The notes under the pieces: model-generated | What the model saw: only the letters and a program-made list of their open reading frames with translations | Database searches by the model: none | Told to the model about the DNA's origin: nothing | Position numbers and translations under genes: made by a program | Shown: one piece after another, positions 31,494 through 39,300 of the stretch | Position numbering within the stretch: the first letter of the stretch is position 1 | How the letters are laid out: each line of letters starts with the position of its first letter | NCBI GenBank assembly: GCA_025925195.1 | Contig: JAICLU010000003.1 | Coordinates: 1 to 43,478 of the forward strand | DNA from: Thermoleophilia bacterium | Lineage (GTDB): Bacteria; Actinomycetota; Thermoleophilia; Gaiellales; Gaiellaceae | Length of the DNA stretch: 43,478 nt | Direction of reading: 5' to 3'

Positions 31494-32382
31494 CGATCTT
31501 CCGGCGCCGCTGAATAGGCAGGATCGTGACGGTGACGATGATCACTGCGATGCCGAGCCACTGCGACCAGCGCAGGTGGCTGTTGTACGCGTAGATGCCG
31601 GCGATCACGGCGATCGCGGGATACGTCAGCTCGGCGATCGACGACAGCATCGCCGGCGTCCGCTGCAGGCCGAAGTAGTAGAGCGAGAGCGCGATCAGCC
31701 CCGTGACGACGGCGAGGTAGAGGATCAACAGGCTGTCGTGGCCGTTCGACCACGCGCTCGCGCCCATGACCGGCAGGGCGATCGCGCTGCCGACGAGGCC
31801 GAAGAGGAAGCGGAGCGCGAGCACGTGCTGGAACTCGAGGTCGCGGCTGAGATAGCGCCCGAGGACGGTGCCGAGCGCCCACAGCACGGCGGCGGCGGTC
31901 GCCTCGATGATCGGCACGAGCCCCTTGGCCGTCGGCTCGAGCGGGTGCGGCTGGTTGACGAGCCAGAACCCGATCAGCGCGGGCAGCAGGAACCAGGCGA
32001 AGCGCGGCCGCGCCCGTTCGCCGAGGATCAGCGCCGCCGCGCCGACGGCGACGAGCGGCTGGACCTTCTGGATGACGACCGGCGTCACGAAGTCGCCGTG
32101 GAAGAGCGCCTCGGTGAACAGGATCGTGGCGACCGCGGATGCGCCCGCGCCGATCGCGATCGCGCAGAGGATCGCACGCCAGCCTGCGCGCCAAACCGCG
32201 CGCAGCGCGGGGAGCAGCAGCGGCAGCGTCAACGCGACGAGGACGACGTGCTCGCCGAATACGATCGTCGTCGCCGACGTCGAGGCGCCCATCGTCTTGC
32301 GGATGATCGGATCGGTGCCCCACATGGCCGCCGCGATCGCGATCAGGACCACTCCGGGGATGGCGATGACGCGCGCCTTCAT
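31453..32382 (-). CDS. EamA/DMT-family transporter
   Basis: This 309-aa drug/metabolite transporter superfamily protein has about ten hydrophobic segments in two EamA repeats, with the first-repeat pattern IPGVVLIAIAAAMWGTDPIIRKTMG. The second repeat begins at IIEATAAAVLWALGTVLGRYLS and ends in the PAIAVIAGIYAYNSHLRWSQWLGIAVIIV block. It is likely an exporter or importer of a small metabolite or amino acid. ATG 32382 overlaps the stop of the DsbA-like selenoprotein gene, so it belongs to the lysA-dsbA-eamA operon. A lysine or diaminopimelate-related cargo is possible but unproven. Confidence 0.9.
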   Translation of the reverse strand: MKARVIAIPGVVLIAIAAAMWGTDPIIRKTMGASTSATTIVFGEHVVLVALTLPLLLPALRAVWRAGWRAILCAIAIGAGASAVATILFTEALFHGDFVTPVVIQKVQPLVAVGAAALILGERARPRFAWFLLPALIGFWLVNQPHPLEPTAKGLVPIIEATAAAVLWALGTVLGRYLSRDLEFQHVLALRFLFGLVGSAIALPVMGASAWSNGHDSLLILYLAVVTGLIALSLYYFGLQRTPAMLSSIAELTYPAIAVIAGIYAYNSHLRWSQWLGIAVIIVTVTILPIQRRRKIVTLAARDAALAPS

Positions 32383-32975
32383 TGCTCCAGCGTATCGAAA
32401 ACCTGTTCGAACACTTCGAGGGGTTGTGCGCCGAGCACGAGCAGCTTGCCGTCGAGGACGAAGGCCGGAATCGCGTTGATGCCGTGACCGTGCGCCTGCT
32501 GCGTCGACGCCTGCACGCGGGCTCCGTAGCGGTCGTCGGAGAGCGCGGGCTCGATGTCGTCGAGGCCCGCCTCGGCTGCGAGTGCGCGCAGCTCGTCGGC
32601 GTCGCCGATGTTGCGACCCTCGGCCCAGTACGCGTCCATCAGCCGGTCGTGGACGGCCTCGTGGACGTCGCGGTCGCGCGCGAGCTCGGTCACGCGCAGC
32701 GCGAGCTGCGTGTTCGGGACGACGTTCTCGGGCGGCGCGTACACGAGCCCGTTCGCCGCGAAGCTCGCCCTGAGCCGGTCGTGCATGGCCTCGCCGTAGC
32801 GCGCGTGGAGCTGCGCGCGCGGGATCCCCTCCGGCGGATACTCGGGGTGCAGGTCGAAGGGCAGGAAGGTGATCTCGGCGCCGTACCGGCTCCGCAGCGT
32901 CTCGGCCGTCTTCTGGCCGAGCCGGCAGAACGGTCAGATGTAGTCCGACCAGATCAGGATCGAGTGATCGCTCAT
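32379..32975 (-). CDS. DsbA/FrnE-like thiol oxidoreductase with in-frame TGA: probable selenocysteine protein
   Basis: Read through one TGA (32934-32936), the frame gives a 198-aa DsbA-family protein of the FrnE type. It runs MSDHSILIWSDYI-U-PFCRLGQKTAETL, so TGA occupies the first Cys of the active-site CPxC (UPFC). Past the TGA the match is full: FLPFDLHPEYPPEGIP, VVPNTQLALRVTELARD, YWAEGRNIGDADELRALAAEAGLD, and the cis-Pro loop INAIPAFVLDGK. There is no frameshift. The start ATG overlaps the lysA stop (ATGA), so initiation upstream of the TGA is well supported. Standard calling would start at ATG 32786 and lose the active site. Alternatives are a TGC-to-TGA error or a recent pseudogene. 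The SECIS-like hairpin makes selenocysteine the better reading. Confidence 0.85.
32901..32921 (-). promoter_or_regulatory. Candidate bacterial SECIS hairpin for the UGA at 32934-32936
   Basis: On the minus strand CTCGGCC (32921-32915) pairs perfectly with GGCCGAG (32907-32901) over the loop AGAAGAC. The loop begins 19 nt after the UGA, and its first two bases include a G. These meet the published bacterial SECIS criteria: a short stem, a small apical loop, G in the first two loop positions, and 16-37 nt from UGA. The hairpin lies inside the coding sequence, as it does in bacteria, where SelB binds it. Confidence 0.65.
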
Positions 32976-34207
32976 CCCTCCTCGTAACGCAGCAGGTCGT
33001 CCACGGCTTCCCGGCTGCGGATCAACCGCGCCGCGCCGTCGCGCACGAGGACGACTGCGGGTCGCGGGACGCCGTTGTACGTCGAGCCCATGGCGAGCGT
33101 GTACGCGCCGGTCGCCGGCACGGCGAGCAGGTCGCCGCGGCGCGGGTGCGGCAGCTCGGCGGCCTGGATCAGGACGTCGCCCGACTCGCAGTGCTTGCCG
33201 GCGACGCGGAAGATCCCGTCCGGCAGCTCGGCGGCCCGGTTCGCGAGCAGCGCCTCGTAGCGCGCGCCGTACAGCTGCGGCCGCGGATTGTCCGACATGC
33301 CGCCGTCGATCGCGACGTACGTCACGCCGCCGCTGTCCTTCACGACGCCGACGCGGTAGAGCGTGACGCCGGCGCGGCCGACGAGCGAGCGGCCCGGCTC
33401 GAGGATCACCTGCACGTCGCCGGGCAGCGCCGCGACGAGCGGCTCCACGAACGCGTCGATCTCGGGCACGTGCTCGTCGCGCGTGTAGCGGATGCCCAGC
33501 CCGCCGCCGATGTCCAGCGTCCGCGGCCGCCACCCGAGCTCGTCCTCGGCGCGCTCGCAGAAGGCGAGCAGGCGCTGGACGGCGAGCACGCTCTCGTCGA
33601 CGCGCGCGAGCTGCGAGCCGACGTGGAAGTGGACGCCCGCGACGTCGAGGCCGCGCTCGCGGGCGTCCGCGATGACGGCGAGCGCCCGCTCGGGCGGCAG
33701 GCCGAACTTCGACTCGTCGTGCGCGGTGCGGATCGACTGGTGGGTGTGGGCGTCAACGCCCGGCGTCAGCCGCACTAGCACCTGCCGCACGCCCTGCGCG
33801 GCTGCGCGCTCGGGCTCGTCGGCCGCGTCGAGGACGACGGTCGCGCCGGTCTCGGCCGCCGCCCGGAGCTCCTCGTCCGACTTGTTGTTGCCGTGGAAGA
33901 GGATGCGCTGACCGGCGATGCCTGCCGCCTGCGCGAACGCGAGCTCGCCGAGCGTCGAGACGTCGGCGCCGACGCCTTCCTCGGCGAGGACGCGCAGGAC
34001 GGCGACGTTCGCGAAGGCCTTCGTCCCGTAGACGACGAGCGCGCCGGGCGCCGCCTTCGCGTACGCCCGCGCCTGCGCGCGGATCGTCTCCTCGCAGTAG
34101 ACGAGCAGCGGCGTGCCGTGCTCTGCGGCGAGCGCCTCGGCGTCGATGCCGCCGACCGACAGGCGGCCGCCGTCGATCCGCGCGCTGAGAGGAAGGATCT
34201 CCTGCAC
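32972..34207 (-). CDS. lysA: Diaminopimelate decarboxylase
   Basis: LysA is a PLP enzyme converting meso-diaminopimelate to lysine (411 aa). It has the PLP-Lys motif VVYGTKAFANVAVLR, HFHVGSQ, the glycine-rich DIGGGLGIRY, EPGRSLVGRAG, and the C-terminal CESGDVL followed by ATGAYTLAMGSTYNG. GTG 34207 lies 6 nt after GATACT on the minus strand, a leaderless-type promoter. Its TGA overlaps the ATG of the DsbA-like gene by 4 nt. It diverges from the leuS leader peptide with 21 nt between starts. Confidence 0.96.
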   Translation of the reverse strand: MQEILPLSARIDGGRLSVGGIDAEALAAEHGTPLLVYCEETIRAQARAYAKAAPGALVVYGTKAFANVAVLRVLAEEGVGADVSTLGELAFAQAAGIAGQRILFHGNNKSDEELRAAAETGATVVLDAADEPERAAAQGVRQVLVRLTPGVDAHTHQSIRTAHDESKFGLPPERALAVIADARERGLDVAGVHFHVGSQLARVDESVLAVQRLLAFCERAEDELGWRPRTLDIGGGLGIRYTRDEHVPEIDAFVEPLVAALPGDVQVILEPGRSLVGRAGVTLYRVGVVKDSGGVTYVAIDGGMSDNPRPQLYGARYEALLANRAAELPDGIFRVAGKHCESGDVLIQAAELPHPRRGDLLAVPATGAYTLAMGSTYNGVPRPAVVLVRDGAARLIRSREAVDDLLRYEEG

Positions 34208-34228
34208 CTTGCTAGTATCCGGTTCCCG
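34208..34228. promoter_or_regulatory. Symmetric divergent promoter for lysA and the leuS leader
   Basis: GATACT on the minus strand (34214-34219) is 6 nt before lysA GTG 34207. TAGTAT on the plus strand (34213-34218) is 10 nt before the leader ATG 34229. The two -10 boxes lie on the same six or seven base pairs, so lysine synthesis and leucyl-tRNA charging genes share one promoter core. Confidence 0.5.
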
Positions 34229-34255
34229 ATGAAGGAGCTGCTTACCACCCGCTAG
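34229..34255 (+). CDS. leuS leader peptide (MKELLTTR)
   Basis: An eight-codon frame ATG-AAG-GAG-CTG-CTT-ACC-ACC-CGC-TAG begins about 3-4 nt after the predicted transcription start. It contains two adjacent leucine codons, one of them CTT, which is uncommon in GC-rich genomes. It lies directly upstream of a terminator-like hairpin and leuS. A ribosome stalling at the Leu pair when leucyl-tRNA is scarce is the classic attenuation logic. The peptide is short and has only two regulatory codons, so the assignment is probable rather than certain. Confidence 0.6.
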   Translation: MKELLTTR

Positions 34256-34312
34256 GAAGCCGCCACCCGTGGCTTCCCTTGGCCTCCCGTCGTGGAGGTC
34301 TTTTCATTTTCT
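34255..34312 (+). terminator. Attenuator-like hairpins in the leuS leader
   Basis: Hairpin 1 is GGAAGCC (34255-34261) with GGCTTCC (34271-34277). Hairpin 2 is GGCCTCC (34281-34287) with GGAGGTC (34294-34300), one G-U pair, 6-nt loop, followed at once by TTTTCATTTTCT (34301-34312), a rare U-rich tract in this genome. Hairpin 2 has the form of an intrinsic terminator ending at the leuS ATG. It also sequesters GGAGG, the only ribosome-site-like sequence near leuS, so translational control is an alternative. I could not define a convincing antiterminator. Confidence 0.6.
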
Positions 34313-36697
34313 ATGGCCGACTACGACGTTCACGAGATCGAGGCGAAGTGGCAGCGCGTCTGGGACGACGCGGGGGCCGCGCTCGTCGGCGAGCCCGATC
34401 CGACGAAGCCGAAGAGCTACGTCGTCGCGATGTGGCCGTACCCGTCGGGGACGCTGCACATGGGCCACGTGCTCGTCTACACGGTCGGCGACGTCCTGAC
34501 GCGGTTCCGCAAGCGGCAGGGGATGGAGGTGCTGCACCCGATCGGCTTCGACTCGTTCGGGCTGCCGGCCGAGAACGCGGCGATCCGCGAGGGTGGGCAC
34601 CCGCGCGACATCGTCGAGCGGAACATCGAGACGATCACGCAGTCGATGCGCCGGATGGGCTGGGCGTTCGACTGGTCGCGCCTGATCTCCGCGCACCAGC
34701 CGACGTACTACGTCTGGGATCAGTGGCTCTTCCTGCAGCTGTACGAGGCCGGGCTGATCTATCGCAAGGGCTCGCCGGTCAAGTGGTGCCCGCAGGATCA
34801 GGTCGTGCTCGCGAACGAGCAGGTGCACGACGGTCGGTGCGAGTACTGCGGCGCCGAGGTCGAGGCGAAGAATCTCGAGCAGTGGTTCGTCCGCCAGACG
34901 GCGTACGCGCAGGAGCTGCTCGACGGCCTCGACGAGCTCGACTGGGCGGAGAAGATCAAGACGATGCAGCGCAACTGGATCGGCCGCTCGGAAGGCGCCG
35001 AGATCCAGTTCCGCATCGACGAATTGGAGGACGATGTCGCCGTCTTCACCACGCGACCCGACACGCTGTACGGCGCGACGTTCTTCGTCGTCGCACCGGA
35101 GCATCCGCTTGTCGAGACGCTCTCCGAGCGGTCGCCGAACGGCGAGGAGATCCGCGCGTACGTGCGCCGCGCCGCCGCGAAGCGCGGCGAGGAGCGCATG
35201 GCGGCCGAGGAGAAGACCGGCGTCTTCACCGGCTTCTTCGCGACGAACCCGGTCACCGAGGCGCGCATCCCGATCTGGGTCGCCGACTACGTGTTGATGG
35301 ACTACGGCACCGGCGCGATCATGGCCGTGCCCGCGCACGACGACCGCGACCGCGAGTTCGCGGAGACGTTCGACCTGCCGATCGTCCCCGTGATCGACGA
35401 GGACGGGAAGCTGATCGACTCCGCGCAGTTCACCGGGCTGCCGTTCGAGGACGCGAAGAAGGCGATCGTCGCGTGGCTCGCCGAGCGCGGCCGCGCGAAG
35501 GAGACGATCTCGTACCGCCTGCGCGACTGGGGCTTCTCGCGGCAGCGGTACTGGGGGTCGCCGATCCCGATCGTCTATTGCGACACGTGCGGCACCGTCC
35601 CCGTCCCGTACGAGGACCTGCCGGTGCTGCTGCCGCTCGACCTCGAGGACTTCCGGCCGCGCGGCGTCGCGCCGCTCGCCGCGCACGAGTCGTTCATGAA
35701 CGTCGACTGCCCGCAGTGCGGCGCACGGGCGAAGCGCGAGCCCGAGACGATGGACACGTTCATCGACTCGTCGTGGTACTTCCTGCGCTACACCGATCCG
35801 AAGAACGCTGACATGCCGTGGCGGCAGGAGCTGGCCGACTACTGGAACCCGGTCGACCAGTACATCGGCGGCATCGACCACACGACGATGCACATGATCT
35901 ATGCGCGCGTCGTCATCAAGGCGCTCGCCGATCTCGGGCACATCGGGTTCCGCGAGCCGTTCCGCGCGTTCTTCACGAACGGCTGGGTGAACCTCGGCGG
36001 GACGAAGATGTCGAAGTCGAAGGGCAACGTCATCGGCCCCGAGCAGCTGCTCGACGAGTACGGCGCCGATGTCTCGCGCTTGAACATCCTCCACCTCGGG
36101 CCTGCGACCGAGGACATGGAGTGGACGGACGAAGGCGTCGAGGGGATGCTGCGCTTCACGCGCCGCCTGTGGCGGATCGTCAACGAGGTCGCGGCGTCGT
36201 CGTCGCGCGACACACCGCCCGTGAACGAGCTGTCGCGCAAGGCGCATCAGACGATCGCGAAGGTGACCGACGACCTCGGTCGCCGCCAGTCCTTCCATAC
36301 CGCGATCTCCGCGGTGATCGAGCTGCTCAACGAGCTGTCGCGTGCGGGCGCTTCCGATCCGGCTGCGCGGTTCGCCGCCGAGACCGCCGTGTCGCTGATC
36401 CAGCCGTACGCGCCGCACATCGCGGAGGAGCTGTGGGTCGCGCTCGGGCACGAGAAGCTGTGGGAGGCGCCCTGGCCGGTCGCCGACGAGCCGCAGCTGA
36501 CACGCGACACGTTCGAGCTCGTCGTGCAGGTCAACGGCAAGGTGCGGGACCGCTTCGAGGTCGATGCCGGCCTGTCGGAGGAGGAGCTGGTGGCACGGGC
36601 GACCGCGTCCGAGAAGGTGCAGACGCACCTCGACGGCGCGACCGTGCGGAGGACGATCGTCGTCCCGCGCAAGCTCGTGAACTTCGTCGTCGGTTAG
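34313..36697 (+). CDS. leuS: Leucyl-tRNA synthetase
   Basis: LeuS is a class I synthetase charging tRNA-Leu (794 aa). It begins MADYDVHEIEAKWQRVWDD and has the HIGH motif as GTLHMGHVLVYTVGD, zinc-type cysteines in RCEYCGAEV and in CDTCG...CPQCGARAKREPETMDTF. The CP1 editing domain contains TTRPDTLYGATFFVVAPEHP, and KMSKS is in GGTKMSKSKGNVIGPEQLL. ATG 34313 is chosen over GTG 34292 because the latter adds VFSFS residues with no family counterpart and lies inside the attenuator. The stop overlaps the convergent small membrane gene by 3 nt. Confidence 0.97.
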   Translation: MADYDVHEIEAKWQRVWDDAGAALVGEPDPTKPKSYVVAMWPYPSGTLHMGHVLVYTVGDVLTRFRKRQGMEVLHPIGFDSFGLPAENAAIREGGHPRDIVERNIETITQSMRRMGWAFDWSRLISAHQPTYYVWDQWLFLQLYEAGLIYRKGSPVKWCPQDQVVLANEQVHDGRCEYCGAEVEAKNLEQWFVRQTAYAQELLDGLDELDWAEKIKTMQRNWIGRSEGAEIQFRIDELEDDVAVFTTRPDTLYGATFFVVAPEHPLVETLSERSPNGEEIRAYVRRAAAKRGEERMAAEEKTGVFTGFFATNPVTEARIPIWVADYVLMDYGTGAIMAVPAHDDRDREFAETFDLPIVPVIDEDGKLIDSAQFTGLPFEDAKKAIVAWLAERGRAKETISYRLRDWGFSRQRYWGSPIPIVYCDTCGTVPVPYEDLPVLLPLDLEDFRPRGVAPLAAHESFMNVDCPQCGARAKREPETMDTFIDSSWYFLRYTDPKNADMPWRQELADYWNPVDQYIGGIDHTTMHMIYARVVIKALADLGHIGFREPFRAFFTNGWVNLGGTKMSKSKGNVIGPEQLLDEYGADVSRLNILHLGPATEDMEWTDEGVEGMLRFTRRLWRIVNEVAASSSRDTPPVNELSRKAHQTIAKVTDDLGRRQSFHTAISAVIELLNELSRAGASDPAARFAAETAVSLIQPYAPHIAEELWVALGHEKLWEAPWPVADEPQLTRDTFELVVQVNGKVRDRFEVDAGLSEEELVARATASEKVQTHLDGATVRRTIVVPRKLVNFVVG

Positions 36698-37164
36698 AGC
36701 CTGCCGAGCGCGGCCGCGACACGTCGGAGCGCGGCATCGGCACCGTCGCCGCACCGGACGATCGCGCGGACGTTCCCGCGCCAGCGCGCGGCGTTGCGGG
36801 CGCCGTTGTCGCACGTTCGCGGATAGCGGACGAACCGTCCGTGCGCGCCGAGCCTGTACTCGAACGATCCCATCGCCTTCACCTTGGCGGGATCGCCGAA
36901 GACGGTCACCTCGACGCGCAGGCTGCGGTCGCTGAAGTCGGTCATCACCGGCAGCCGCGACCGGCGGACGAGCTCGAGCGGCGCGAACGCCCGCCGCACG
37001 TCCTGCGCCGTGTAGAGCGCCCGCGTGTACGGGAGGTCGTTCGGCGGCGACGGCATGACCGCCGGGCGGTACTGCGGTCGTGACACGGCGAAGATGAGGC
37101 CCGATGCGCCGACAGCCGCCACGACGAGCAGGCCCGAGAGGAGGTGGAGCCGCAGGAAGGCCAC
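36694..37164 (-). CDS. Small single-pass membrane protein of unknown function
   Basis: Not recognised. With the GTG 37164 start, the 156-aa protein begins VAFLRLHLLSGLLVVAAVGASGLIFAV, an N-terminal membrane anchor or signal. An extracytoplasmic domain follows, including PPNDLPYTRALYTAQDVRRAFAPLELVRRS and YPRTCDNGARNAARWRGNVRAIVRCG with two cysteines that may form a disulfide. An ATG at 37236 would extend it 24 residues and exactly abut the comEA start; it has GGGAGG 11 nt upstream and cannot be excluded. It converges on leuS with a few bases of overlap. Confidence 0.7.
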   Translation of the reverse strand: MAFLRLHLLSGLLVVAAVGASGLIFAVSRPQYRPAVMPSPPNDLPYTRALYTAQDVRRAFAPLELVRRSRLPVMTDFSDRSLRVEVTVFGDPAKVKAMGSFEYRLGAHGRFVRYPRTCDNGARNAARWRGNVRAIVRCGDGADAALRRVAAALGRL

Positions 37165-37234
37165 GTCGCTCTTGTCGGGATTCCTCGCGGAAGTCGTGAC
37201 ACTCCTGTGAGGGTTCGACCGCGAAGCTTCCTTC

Positions 37235-37858
37235 ATGGACTGGCTCGCCTCCCTGACGCCCGAGCGGCGACGACTGCTGGCCGTCGCGCTCGTCGTGCTC
37301 GGCGTGCTCGTCCTCGGCGTACCGCGGCTCGTGCACCGCGGCGCCGCACGCGCGGCCACCCCTCCGCTGCGCGTCGCCTCTGCCCCCGCCCCTGGGCAGG
37401 GGCAGGGGCACGGCCCGGCGGCGCGTGCCGCTCCGCGACTCGTCGTGGACGTCGCAGGCGCGGTGCGCCGCCCCGGGCTCTACCGGCTCGTCACGGGTCT
37501 GCGCGTCGACGACGCGCTCGCCGCGGCCGGCGGCGCGACGGCGCGGGCCGATCTCGACGCCGTGAACCTCGCGGCACCGGTCGCCGACGGCGAGCAGATC
37601 GTCGTGCCCGTGCGGGGAGCCGCCGCCGTGGGTGCCGCGTCCGGGTCGGGGTCCTCGCCGTCTGCGCCCGTCGACCTGAACAGCGCGACGCCGGAGCAGC
37701 TCGACACGCTGCCGGGGATCGGGCCGACGACCGCCGAGAAGATCGTCGCGTACCGCCAGCAGCACGGCGCCTTCCATTCGCTCGCCGAGCTCGACGCAGT
37801 GCCCGGTATCGGCCCGTCGCGGATCGCCCAGCTGAAGGGTCTCGTGGTGCCGCCGTGA
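37235..37858 (+). CDS. comEA: ComEA-like DNA-binding competence protein (SLBB plus helix-hairpin-helix)
   Basis: This 207-aa membrane-anchored receptor binds incoming DNA during transformation. An N-terminal transmembrane segment (LLAVALVVLGVLVLGV) is followed by a Pro/Gly/Ala linker, an SLBB domain (LVVDVAGAVRRPGLYRLVTGLRVDDALAAAGG) and a tandem HhH domain (VDLNSATPEQLDTLPGIGPTTAEKIVAYR; DAVPGIGPSRIAQLKG). ATG 37235 lies 6 nt after GAAGCT, a weak leaderless-type -10. The stop overlaps the comEC GTG. Confidence 0.93.
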   Translation: MDWLASLTPERRRLLAVALVVLGVLVLGVPRLVHRGAARAATPPLRVASAPAPGQGQGHGPAARAAPRLVVDVAGAVRRPGLYRLVTGLRVDDALAAAGGATARADLDAVNLAAPVADGEQIVVPVRGAAAVGAASGSGSSPSAPVDLNSATPEQLDTLPGIGPTTAEKIVAYRQQHGAFHSLAELDAVPGIGPSRIAQLKGLVVPP

Positions 37859-39300
37859 CTCGACTGCGGCCCGCCTACGCGGTGCCGGCTGCGCTTTCCA
37901 TCGGCTGTGCCGCGGCGCTGCTCGTGCGCGCCTCGGTTCTGCCGGCGGCGGTCGTGGTCGCCGTCGCTCTGACGCTGCGGCCGCCGATCGCCCTCGCCGT
38001 CCTGCTCGCCGTCGGCGGCTGGTGGTGGGGCGGCGAGCGCCTCCGCACGCTCGACAGAAGCGTCCTCGCGTCGCGGATCGGCACGGCCGAGCGTGCCGTC
38101 GTCGAGACGCAGGAGCCTGCGCGCACGAGCGCGTACGACGTCCGCGTCCGGGCACTCGTCCGGCGCTGGGGCAGCGCGCGGGTGCGCGAGGTCGTCCTCC
38201 TCGAGCTACCGCTGGGCCGCGCGCCGCCGCAGGGCTCCCGTCTGCAGGTGCTGGGGACGCTTCGCGATCCGGGCGATCAGCGCGCCTGGCTGCGCCTGCA
38301 CGGCATTCATGTCGTGCTGCGGGCGGGCGTCTGGCGTCGCATCGGCGCGCGCGGGACGCTCGCCGACCGCCTGCACGGCTGGCTCGCGCGCACCTCCGTT
38401 CCCGGCCTGGCGGGAGAGCGGCGCGCTGTCCTCGAAGGGGTGGTGCTCGGCGAGGACCAGGGGCTGAGCGACACGCTCCGCGCCCGGTTCCGGGCCTCCG
38501 GTCTCTATCACCTGCTTGCGGTCAGCGGCGGCAACGTGATCGTCGTCGCGTCCGGTGCCACCGTGCTCGCGTTGGCGCTCGGGCTCTCCCGGCTCGTCGC
38601 CGAGGCTGCAGCGCTCGCTGCGATCGGCGGCTACGTCCTGGCCGTCGGGCCGCAGCCGTCCGTGCTGCGCGCCGGGATCGCCGGCGCCCTCGGCTGTCTC
38701 GCCTGGCTGAGCGGCCGCGAGCGCGATCGGCTGTACGCGCTGCTCCTCGCAGCGGCGTCGCTCCTGGCGTGGAACCCGTTGACGCTGCTCGACCCCGGGT
38801 TCCAGCTGTCGTTCGCCGCCGTCGTCGCCATCTTCGTCGCCACGCCGCGGCTCAGCGCGTGGCTCGAGGGGTATCCGCTTCCGCGCTACGTCCGCGAGGC
38901 GATCGCGGTCTCGACGCCGTGCGGGATCGTGACGGCGCCGATCTCGTGGGCGCACTTCCACCAGATCCCGCTGCTGACGGTGCCGGCGAACGTCGCGGCA
39001 GCGCCCGTCGTCGGGCCGATGCTCGTGCTGGCGCTCCTCGCGGCGCTTCTGCCGCCGCTCGGCGTGCCGCTCGCGCACCTGAACGGGCTGCTCGCCGCCT
39101 ACCTCGCCGGGTGCGCGCGCTTCTTCGGCGGCCTGCCCGGCGCGCAGATCCGGTCGCCCGCCGCCGCGGCTGCGCTCGCTGCGGGTGCGCTCCTGGCAGC
39201 GGCCTATGCTTGGACGCGTGCCGAGCGAGCTGAAGCCGGTCTACCTGCTGACCGGGACCGACCGCCCGAAGATCGCGCGCGCGGTGCGCCGGCTACGTGA
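37855..39300 (+). CDS. comEC: ComEC/Rec2 competence channel, short form without the metallo-beta-lactamase domain
   Basis: This 481-aa polytopic protein is the predicted channel for single-stranded DNA uptake. Hydrophobic N-terminal helices are followed by an OB-like soluble region (QGSRLQVLGTLRDPGDQRAWLRLHG) and the Competence domain: LSDTLRARFRASGLYHLLAVSGGNVIV with the conserved HLLAVSGGN, then NPLTLLDPGFQLSFAAVVAI and a C-terminal helix bundle. The metallo-beta-lactamase domain of longer ComECs is absent. GTG 37855 overlaps the comEA stop. The 3' end overlaps holA by about 83 nt in another frame. Confidence 0.92.
   Translation: MTRLRPAYAVPAALSIGCAAALLVRASVLPAAVVVAVALTLRPPIALAVLLAVGGWWWGGERLRTLDRSVLASRIGTAERAVVETQEPARTSAYDVRVRALVRRWGSARVREVVLLELPLGRAPPQGSRLQVLGTLRDPGDQRAWLRLHGIHVVLRAGVWRRIGARGTLADRLHGWLARTSVPGLAGERRAVLEGVVLGEDQGLSDTLRARFRASGLYHLLAVSGGNVIVVASGATVLALALGLSRLVAEAAALAAIGGYVLAVGPQPSVLRAGIAGALGCLAWLSGRERDRLYALLLAAASLLAWNPLTLLDPGFQLSFAAVVAIFVATPRLSAWLEGYPLPRYVREAIAVSTPCGIVTAPISWAHFHQIPLLTVPANVAAAPVVGPMLVLALLAALLPPLGVPLAHLNGLLAAYLAGCARFFGGLPGAQIRSPAAAAALAAGALLAAAYAWTRAERAEAGLPADRDRPPEDRARGAPAT

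Noticed and set aside
32786-32936. DsbA-like gene as a simple pseudogene or sequencing error
   Set aside because: It cannot be fully excluded, but the TGA falls precisely on the redox Cys codon, the rest of the frame is intact, and a rule-conforming SECIS hairpin follows. Selenocysteine is preferred.
34208-34312. T-box riboswitch upstream of leuS
   Set aside because: The leader is only about 90 nt and lacks the AGGGUGGNACCGCG T-box sequence and a specifier stem, so leader-peptide attenuation fits better.
34292-34312. GTG 34292 as the leuS start
   Set aside because: It would add VFSFS-type residues without family support, and it lies inside the terminator-like hairpin and U-tract.
34304-38155. 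A very long open frame on the minus strand, antisense to leuS, comEA and part of comEC
   Set aside because: Its translation is low-complexity Arg/Ala/Asp/Val-rich text with no motif, and it lies opposite unmistakable genes. Long antisense frames are expected in GC-rich DNA.
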